This document shows, piece by piece, positions 6,700 to 11,417 of a DNA stretch of 11,417 nucleotides. Numbering within the stretch: the first letter of the stretch is position 1; each line of letters begins with the position of its first letter. Below the pieces are notes generated by a model. That model was not told the DNA's origin. It was given only the letters and a program-made list of their open reading frames with translations, and did no database searches. The DNA comes from Dehalococcoidia bacterium. GTDB lineage: Bacteria; Chloroflexota; Dehalococcoidia; Lucifugimonadales; JAGWBF01. Position numbers and translations under genes: made by a program. The stretch is from assembly GCA_021296025.1 (NCBI GenBank), contig JAGWBF010000046.1, positions 1 through 11,417 of the forward strand, given 5' to 3'.

Positions 6700-6744
6700 C
6701 CCAGTCCCGGACTCTCCTGGGTTGCGGCGGCGGGAATGGCTGGG
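6700..6744 (+). repeat. 45-bp direct repeat, copy 2
   Basis: Partner of 6471-6515 with two substitutions. The separation between copies is 229 bp. Together with the 27-bp pair this suggests tandem duplication of a block of roughly 200 bp followed by decay. Confidence 0.85.
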
Positions 6745-6805
6745 CACCTATCCTCTCTCTGGACACGGCCGGGCAAAATCGTGGTGTAGCACGGGGCCTG
6801 TGCGA

Positions 6806-6811
6806 TATAAT
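6806..6811 (+). promoter_or_regulatory. Possible -10 box upstream of the membrane-hairpin gene
   Basis: A perfect TATAAT occurs about 70 bp before the TTG start at 6878, in otherwise GC-rich DNA. No -35 hexamer at 16-18 bp spacing is convincing. It is listed because it is the only promoter-like signal ahead of this gene. Confidence 0.35.
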
Positions 6812-6877
6812 GGTTAATACCCAGACAGCCACACAAGAGCGCTAAGGTGTGGTGTCTTCCAGGACAAGGAAAGAACA

Positions 6878-7426
6878 TTGCCCGAAGAGTCTCTCCGAGT
6901 CACCCAGTTTCCCAGAGTTGAGCCCACGCTAATGCCCGGAGAAAGGGTGCTCACCGAGTGTGGCCCGATCTACGCAACCTCCCGCAGGCTCCTGCGGCGC
7001 GAGTCCCAGGGCGGTCGTGTCTTCTATGAAGAGCTGTCCTACCAGCAGCTGACGGGGGTGGAGGTGGTGCGCAAAGCCAGCCATCCCATAATGGCGCTGG
7101 GAGTCCTGGCGATGATCGGGGCCATATTCATGACCATCTCCGGCCTGATCTTTGTCACGGCCTTCCTGGCGGTGGCCGGAGGCTTGGCCATGGTCCTGTA
7201 CGGCTCCAAGGGCCACAACTCCTACTACCAGCTACGCGTAGACCAGCCTCCTCCCGGACCGGCCCCCGAGCCGCCGACGGAAATGGAAGTCGCCCTGGAG
7301 CGCTTCAAGACCGCCCTGGGAATCAGCAACGAGAAGGTGGACAAGCGGTGGCAGCTCGACTACGTAAAGGGCAGGAGCTTCATTGCCACCGTCCGCACCA
7401 TCCGGGGCGACCTCCCCGAGTTCTAG
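6878..7426 (+). CDS. Unrecognised membrane-hairpin protein, possible PH-like domain
   Basis: A 182-residue protein I cannot assign to a named family. Residues 17-68 (LMPGERVL, then YATSRRLLR, then FYEELSYQQLTGVEV) have the rhythm of bacterial PH-like domains, in which a 'GE..' turn and a 'T..R.L' strand are followed by an 'i.y..i..v.' strand. Two hydrophobic segments at about 70-89 and 90-108 form a tight membrane hairpin. A Pro-rich linker (124-134) leads to a soluble C-terminal part of about 45 residues with MEVALERFKTALG, probably helical. The start is TTG at 6878, supported by AAGGA seven bases upstream. It stands alone after the repeat region and before the operator-promoter at 7458. Coding is well supported by length and composition; function unknown. 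Confidence 0.7.
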   Translation: MPEESLRVTQFPRVEPTLMPGERVLTECGPIYATSRRLLRRESQGGRVFYEELSYQQLTGVEVVRKASHPIMALGVLAMIGAIFMTISGLIFVTAFLAVAGGLAMVLYGSKGHNSYYQLRVDQPPPGPAPEPPTEMEVALERFKTALGISNEKVDKRWQLDYVKGRSFIATVRTIRGDLPEF

Positions 7427-7457
7427 CCCGGGGCCCACAGCCCCAATCCCCCTCTCG

Positions 7458-7496
7458 TTGACAAGCTAGCTCGCTTGGCTAATAATTTAGCTAGCT
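7458..7496 (+). promoter_or_regulatory. Strong sigma-70 promoter with twin AGCTAGCT operator
   Basis: TTGACA (7458-7463, perfect -35) is followed after exactly 17 bp by AATAAT (7481-7486, five of six -10 bases). Two identical palindromic octamers, AGCTAGCT, lie at 7464-7471 (start of the spacer, touching the -35) and 7489-7496 (just after the -10, covering the expected start near 7493). Their 25-bp centre-to-centre spacing and their placement around the -10 are what one expects for a repressor that blocks RNA polymerase. The leader to the ATG at 7559 is about 66 nt. The promoter is well supported; the operator is inferred from symmetry and position. Confidence 0.75.
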
Positions 7497-7558
7497 GAAG
7501 CGGCTTTTCGTCGCAGGTTTTGCCCAGCAGTCCCTATCTCGTTCAAGGAGTGAGTCCC

Positions 7559-8470
7559 ATGGGTGTAATGAGCAAAAAGGCCAGGGAGATTTTCTACCGA
7601 AAGGGGAGGCCGATCACCCATATAGCCAGCGCCCCTTCGGTGCACGATGCCCGGATGTATGAACGGGCAGGATTCGAGTACATATTCCTGGGAGGGGATG
7701 CCACCTTCGGCATCATGCTGGGCATTCCCGGCACGTACATGGACATCACCGAAAAGACCTTTATCGCCAAGTACTACGTCAACGCGGTGAACATCCCCGT
7801 TCTCATGGACTGCGACGAGGTGTGCGGCCGCGGGCCCGCCATCGTGGAGAGGGCCGTCGAGAAGTACGTCGATATCGGCTTGGCCGGTATGGACATCGAT
7901 GACAGGGTGGTGTTCGAGGTGCGGGGGGCTGCTCGCACCGAGAGGGAGCACGGTATCTCAGAGTGCGTGCCCGTCGAGCAGATGGCCGACGTAATCGGCG
8001 CAGCCAAGGACGTAATGAAGTCCATGGACCCCGACTTTGTCCTCCGGGTACGGTGCTACGACTTCCATGTGGGCACCCCCCTGGAAGACACCATAAAGCG
8101 GCTCCAAGCCTATGAGAGGGCTGGCGCCGATGTGCTCTATCTGGGCGGTGTGGAGACCCCCGAGGATACCAAGAAGTGCCTGGATGGCCTGAACATACCC
8201 TGCACTGTTCCGGCTACCTGGATGACCTATGACTTGGCCCGGGATTTGGGCCTGTGCGAGGTGCGCCGTCCCTACGAGCTCGAGATGGTGATGCACTCGG
8301 CTGGATGGGAGTTCCTGGAAGACTTCAACCAGCGGGGCTTCGCCGCATCCGACGACAAAAGGGAACAGTACAAGGACAGCCCCTACATGGCCCACCAGGG
8401 CGCTCTCTTCCCCGATAGGGATGTGCTGGGGAACCCCACGGGATCGGGTGGGGGAAAGCCCGCCCAGTAG
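7559..8470 (+). CDS. Isocitrate lyase/PEP mutase superfamily enzyme, non-canonical
   Basis: A 303-residue TIM-barrel enzyme of the ICL/PEPM superfamily (2-methylisocitrate lyase, oxaloacetate hydrolase, phosphonopyruvate-forming enzymes). Family features are SAPSVHDARMYERAGFE (24-40), GIPGTYMDIT (55-64), IPVLMD84-C-D86 with the Mg-binding Asp pair followed by CGRG, and GLAGMDIDDR (107-116) where relatives have G..IEDQ. The catalytic loop normally reading K-K/R-C-G-H is missing; this protein has VVFEVRGAARTEREH (117-131) instead, with no Cys. Later segments RVRCYDFH (163-170) and AGADVLYLGGVETPED (188-203) match the conserved R-x-D and barrel strands. The ATG at 7559 was chosen for AAGGAG 8 nt upstream; a TTG at 7520 lies in frame but has no such site. 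It is first in an operon with the amidohydrolase. Reaction unknown; C-C or C-P bond chemistry on a small oxoacid is likely. Confidence 0.82.
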   Translation: MGVMSKKAREIFYRKGRPITHIASAPSVHDARMYERAGFEYIFLGGDATFGIMLGIPGTYMDITEKTFIAKYYVNAVNIPVLMDCDEVCGRGPAIVERAVEKYVDIGLAGMDIDDRVVFEVRGAARTEREHGISECVPVEQMADVIGAAKDVMKSMDPDFVLRVRCYDFHVGTPLEDTIKRLQAYERAGADVLYLGGVETPEDTKKCLDGLNIPCTVPATWMTYDLARDLGLCEVRRPYELEMVMHSAGWEFLEDFNQRGFAASDDKREQYKDSPYMAHQGALFPDRDVLGNPTGSGGGKPAQ

Positions 8471-8513
8471 CCTCTTTGGACAGCTTGTGCCTTAACAAAA
8501 CTGGGGGTGACAT

Positions 8514-9695
8514 ATGAGGAACGGACTAAGGATCGTTGACATGGATACCCACGTCCAGCCCACCGTGGATGTGCTGGAGAAGTACGTGGAACCCAGCTTC
8601 CGTCCACGACTATCGGAGTTCGACCCCTTCCGGCGCACCCGGCAGAACTACCTGGGATCGACAACGACGCTAGCTGTGGGTCCGATCCCCTATGACCGGA
8701 TGCCCGGTGAGGCGCCCAGGGAAGAGGACACCAAGGCAACTCCCGGCGGACGGGGAGGCAACGAAGGTCGCTCCCACTCCATGCACAGGGTGCCGGTGCA
8801 GCCCCAGGTGCAGGATGAGAACGTAGAGGGTCGTCTTCAGGATATGGACCTGGAGGGGCGGGACATCGACTTCCTGTTCCCCGGAACGTCCATCACATCC
8901 ATCACAGGTCTGCCCGATGTCACCCTCTCCGAGGGCTACTACCGGGCTTTCCACCACTACATGAATATGTACTCCTCGCCTGCCCCGGACCGGCTGAAGA
9001 GCGCCATCCAGGTGCCCGGCGCCGACCCGGAGTGGGCGGTGAGCGAGATCAAGATGTGGGGCAACGAAAAGTGGGTGGCGGGTGTCTGGGTGCACCTTAA
9101 GGAAGGCCTGCCCGTGGACCATCCCGACCTGGAGCCTATCTGGGCTACGATGAACGAGTACGACCTCCCCTCGGTGCACCACAGCTTTTACATGGAGCCC
9201 CCCTACTTCCCCGGCTACAAGGATGTGTGGGGCAACGCCGTAGCAGCCCGCACCTTCGCCCATCCCTGGGGTGCATCCCGCCTGTTCGCCTACATGATCC
9301 TGGGTGGCCTGCTGGACCGCTACCCCAACTTCCGGGCCTTTGCCTCTGAGGTGGGTCATGGATGGCTGCCCAACATGCTCCTGCGCCTGGGCTTCAACAA
9401 GAGCTACCTGCAGGGCGCATCCAAGGACCTGAAGTACACTCCCCTTGAGTACGCCCAAATGGGAAGGATCGCCTGCGCCGCCGAGCCCTTCGAGGGGCCG
9501 ATAATGACCAAGGCCACCATCGATGTGTTGGGTGAGGACTGCCTCATGCACCAGTCCGACTATCCCCATGGGCAGTGCTGGTTCCCGGAGACGGCCCAAG
9601 AGGTGATGGACTGGGACTTCTGGCCCAGCCTGGGGCCCGATGCGCTGCCGAAACACATGGCAGGCAACGCTGAGAAGATGCTCCGCCTGAACTAG
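8514..9695 (+). CDS. Amidohydrolase-2 family metal-dependent hydrolase/decarboxylase
   Basis: A 393-residue TIM-barrel protein of the amidohydrolase-2 (ACMSD-like) group, which hydrolyses or decarboxylates small, often aromatic, acids using one metal ion. It begins IVDMDTHVQP (7-16), where the D-x-H of metal binding is present but the usual second ligand (HxH or HxxE) is absent. VHHSFYME (221-228), FAHPWG (248-253), EVGHGWLPN (279-287) and the C-terminal HQSDYPHG (346-353), with the catalytic Asp349, complete the site. A polar, probably flexible insert covers about 62-105. GGGGGTGA lies just before the ATG. The gap after the ICL-like gene is 43 bp, so both are on one transcript ending at the hairpin at 9725. 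Substrate unknown; a joint pathway with the ICL-like enzyme is inferred from the operon. Confidence 0.85.
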   Translation: MRNGLRIVDMDTHVQPTVDVLEKYVEPSFRPRLSEFDPFRRTRQNYLGSTTTLAVGPIPYDRMPGEAPREEDTKATPGGRGGNEGRSHSMHRVPVQPQVQDENVEGRLQDMDLEGRDIDFLFPGTSITSITGLPDVTLSEGYYRAFHHYMNMYSSPAPDRLKSAIQVPGADPEWAVSEIKMWGNEKWVAGVWVHLKEGLPVDHPDLEPIWATMNEYDLPSVHHSFYMEPPYFPGYKDVWGNAVAARTFAHPWGASRLFAYMILGGLLDRYPNFRAFASEVGHGWLPNMLLRLGFNKSYLQGASKDLKYTPLEYAQMGRIACAAEPFEGPIMTKATIDVLGEDCLMHQSDYPHGQCWFPETAQEVMDWDFWPSLGPDALPKHMAGNAEKMLRLN

Positions 9696-9724
9696 CCCTC
9701 GGGCCAATAACCAACGGAAAATGG

Positions 9725-9749
9725 GGGGCCAGCCACGTAGGCTGGCCCC
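9725..9749. terminator. Bidirectional intrinsic terminator
   Basis: GGGGCCAGCC (9725-9734), loop ACGTA, GGCTGGCCCC (9740-9749) is a perfect 10-bp GC-rich stem. On the plus strand it is followed by TTACTTATT; on the minus strand by CCATTTTCC. It lies between the convergent stop codons at 9695 and 9754 and so should stop both the amidohydrolase operon and the MFS transcript. Confidence 0.88.
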
Positions 9750-9753
9750 TTAC

Positions 9754-11037
9754 TTATTGGGACCGGAGCCGCTCGGCCGCTGCCACGCGCACTTCGCCAC
9801 CCAAGCCGCGGAGCTTGGAGCTTCGTAGGGCTAGGAACCAAATGAAGCTGATCAGAAAGGCGCCGCCCAGGGCCACAGCCAACCTGGGGTGTATCGAGTC
9901 GGCGATGCTGGTCAGGACGATGGATCCCAGGGCGGGCATGCTGAAGGTGATGCTGAAGAGGCCCATTATTCGGCCCCGGAGGTTATCGGGGACCAGCATC
10001 TGGAGGGAACCCATTATCGAGACCAGGGCGAGGGAGTTGCCCACACCGGCAACAAAGAGGATGGGAACGGACAGGGCGAACCAGGGCGAAAGGGCGAACA
10101 ACACAAAGAAGCTGCCCGATACGGTCATGCCTAGGACGATCAGCTGTCCCTGCCTGTAGGACTCCCTCACGCTTCCTGTGATGATCGTCCCGATCACAGC
10201 CCCAAAGCCGAAGGCGGCAAGCATGAACCCCATGCCCTCGGGTCCTACATCGAGTATCTGATCGCTGGCGAATACGGGCATCATGAAGAAAGCGATGGCC
10301 ATTCCAAAGAATGCATTGAAGTAGGAAGTGCCCAAGAGGATGGCGAATATCCTGTGGGTGCGGGCGAAGCTGAATCCGTCGGCGATCTCTCGCAGGACGT
10401 TGCGTCTTTGCCTGTCCAGCACCGGAATCCTGAGGGTCTGGGCAATGGTCGCCATGAAAATGAACATGCAGGCCCCGACGGTCAAAGTCGTGCTGATGCC
10501 GACGGTGGCTACCAGTATTCCCGCCAAGGAGGGGGCGACTATTCCCATTCCCTGCCAGGCGAAGTTGTGCATCGCCACCGCGCTGGGTATGGAATCCCTG
10601 GGCACCAGCCGGGGCAGTATGCTCTGCCGGGCGGGGGAGTCGAAGGCTTGGACCGCCCCAACCAGGAAGGCTGTGACCAGCACATGCCAGGGCTCCACCA
10701 AATCCTTGACCGTCAGCACCATGAGCGCCAGGACCACGCAGGCGGTTATGGACTGGCACGTGGCGATCAGCGCCTTCAGACTCACCCGGTCGGCGAATGC
10801 GCCCCCGAACAGGTTCAGGGTGATGGAGGGTATGGCCAGGGTCAGACCCACGTACCCCAGGTAGATGGGTTGCTGGGTCAGCTCGAAGATCAGCCAGTTG
10901 AGGGAGAAGCTGATCACCATCATGTAGCCGGTTACCGAGGAGACCAAGCCCATCCAGTAGAGCCTGAAGTCCCTGTGCCTGAGGGCCGAGAGTGCAGGGA
11001 ACCGGTCCAAGAAGCCGGGATTGGGAGTCCTTGCCAA
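9754..11037 (-). CDS. MFS transporter, MFS_3/EntS-like group
   Basis: A 427-residue major facilitator superfamily protein with about twelve membrane segments, close to the enterobactin-exporter-like MFS_3 branch. The N-terminus FPALSALRHRDFRLYW (13-28) is typical, as are the motif-A loop GGAFADRVSLKAL (78-90) and the hallmark AFDSPARQSILPRLVP (131-146) after segment 4. A second-half loop with DNLRGRIMGL is also seen. Its members export small molecules by proton antiport; the cargo here is unknown. The start is TTG at 11037; no ribosome site stands out, but the N-terminal motif argues that the true start is here or within a few residues. It lies 57 bp downstream of another amidohydrolase on the same strand, likely one operon, and its 3' end abuts the bidirectional terminator. 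Confidence 0.88.
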   Translation of the reverse strand: MARTPNPGFLDRFPALSALRHRDFRLYWMGLVSSVTGYMMVISFSLNWLIFELTQQPIYLGYVGLTLAIPSITLNLFGGAFADRVSLKALIATCQSITACVVLALMVLTVKDLVEPWHVLVTAFLVGAVQAFDSPARQSILPRLVPRDSIPSAVAMHNFAWQGMGIVAPSLAGILVATVGISTTLTVGACMFIFMATIAQTLRIPVLDRQRRNVLREIADGFSFARTHRIFAILLGTSYFNAFFGMAIAFFMMPVFASDQILDVGPEGMGFMLAAFGFGAVIGTIITGSVRESYRQGQLIVLGMTVSGSFFVLFALSPWFALSVPILFVAGVGNSLALVSIMGSLQMLVPDNLRGRIMGLFSITFSMPALGSIVLTSIADSIHPRLAVALGGAFLISFIWFLALRSSKLRGLGGEVRVAAAERLRSQ

Positions 11038-11094
11038 GGTTAGGGTGTGCCCCCGAGATTTGGTGTGATTAGCTGACCCCCGCGCTTCTTCAGC

Positions 11095-11417
11095 CTAATT
11101 AACCTTCAGGTTGAACACCTGGGCGGCGGTGCGCCATTCGATCTGCTCGCGCTCGGCGGGGGTCAGATTGGCATCGTCCAGTGTCTTCTTTCGCATGGAG
11201 TAAAGGTCGGTGGGGTCGGACAGCCATCTCCATGTGGGAGACCAGTCGGAACCGAACATGATTCTATGGGCACCCAATCTGTCCACGGCGATGCGAATAT
11301 GCTCGCCGATGGTGCCCACGGTGTCGATATAGACGTTGGTGTTTCTCATGGCGATCGACAGGGCGGTGTCGATATGATGAAGTCCCCGTCCCATCTTTGT
11401 GAGTATGACGGGCAGGT
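11095..11417 (-). CDS. Amidohydrolase-2 family protein, C-terminal part (cut by window edge)
   Basis: The frame is open to the right edge of the window, so only about the last 107 residues are present; the ATG at 11394 is internal, not the real start. The part seen has the closing features of amidohydrolase-2 barrels: NVYIDTVGT, a strand-helix pair, then RLGAHRIMFGSDWSP, where the Asp is the catalytic/metal residue, and a C-terminal helix LTPAEREQIEWRTAAQVFNL that is standard for the family. It is clearly a different protein from the plus-strand amidohydrolase in this window. It lies upstream of the MFS gene and is probably co-transcribed with it, which suggests a hydrolase-plus-transporter unit. 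Its substrate is unknown. Confidence 0.82.
   Translation of the reverse strand, partial: LPVILTKMGRGLHHIDTALSIAMRNTNVYIDTVGTIGEHIRIAVDRLGAHRIMFGSDWSPTWRWLSDPTDLYSMRKKTLDDANLTPAEREQIEWRTAAQVFNLKVN

Larger units (their letters stand above)
6318..6877. other. Gene-free stretch carrying a REP-like repeat cluster
   Basis: About 560 bp between divergent genes shows no convincing coding sequence. Short open frames here translate repeat DNA into peptides such as SFPRKREP, a classic sign of spurious ORFs over palindromic repeats. The stretch contains two perfect tetraloop palindromes, two copies of a 45-bp unit, two copies of a 27-bp unit, and near 6551-6585 a diverged element containing CTGAGGGAATTCGAA, which resembles another dispersed intergenic repeat. 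The right edge holds a possible promoter for the next gene. Confidence 0.75.

Noticed and set aside
6402..6744. Possible CRISPR array
   Set aside because: Only two copies of each unit, spacing near 200 bp, different unit lengths and no cas genes; this is a REP-like cluster.
6279..6789. Several small open frames across the repeat region
   Set aside because: They translate palindromic repeats (SFPRKREP-type peptides), lack ribosome sites and overlap one another.
8670..9707. Minus-strand open frame of 345 codons
   Set aside because: It is antisense to the amidohydrolase, whose motifs are clear; the frame is a GC-skew shadow rich in His, Gly and Val.
11095..11394. Treating the ATG at 11394 as the start of a 99-residue protein
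   Set aside because: The frame continues open to the window edge with family-like sequence, so the gene is truncated by the window.

Overview
The window reads as an ordinary chromosomal segment of a GC-rich free-living bacterium. Small-acid catabolism genes are mixed with housekeeping genes. The combination of a DUF1461/TIGR01906 membrane protein, a FmdB zinc ribbon, a two-domain MazG, split MaoC-type hydratases, PEP-mutase-superfamily enzymes and amidohydrolase-2 paralogues fits Chloroflexota, perhaps the Dehalococcoidia/SAR202 side. That placement is inference from gene content, not from a marker gene. I see no phage, insertion sequence, CRISPR array, toxin-antitoxin or defence island.

Left part (1-3430): a tRNA-Pro(CGG) on the minus strand has a very compact promoter. 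It faces away from a four-gene plus-strand operon: a FAS1-like dehydratase domain protein, a MaoC/HTD2-type hydratase carrying an HRIHYD motif, an 89-residue alpha/beta protein, and a thiamine-diphosphate enzyme of the acetolactate synthase superfamily. The two hot-dog proteins look like the two halves of one acyl-CoA hydratase. With the ThDP enzyme they suggest an acyl-CoA or 2-oxoacid conversion whose substrate cannot be read from the sequence. A perfect 9-bp stem-loop sits directly in front of the ribosome binding site of the 89-residue gene.

Middle part (3431-7426): sppA (a signal peptide peptidase without a membrane anchor) converges on mazG (nucleotide pyrophosphohydrolase). Beyond mazG come a divergent DUF1461 membrane protein and a convergent fmdB-type zinc-ribbon gene. 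A 560-bp gene-free stretch (6318-6877) then holds a cluster of REP-like palindromes and paired direct repeats. After it comes an unrecognised membrane-hairpin protein that begins with TTG.

Right part (7427-11417): a near-consensus sigma-70 promoter is overlapped by two AGCTAGCT sites that flank the -10 box, an arrangement typical of a repressor operator. It drives a two-gene operon of a non-canonical isocitrate lyase/PEP mutase superfamily enzyme and a metal-dependent amidohydrolase. The operon ends at a strong bidirectional terminator shared with a convergent minus-strand pair: an MFS transporter and, upstream of it, a second amidohydrolase cut by the window edge. The most interesting points are the operator-promoter, the ICL-like enzyme that lacks the usual KKCGH-type loop, and the MaoC/ThDP operon with its small conserved-looking partner.
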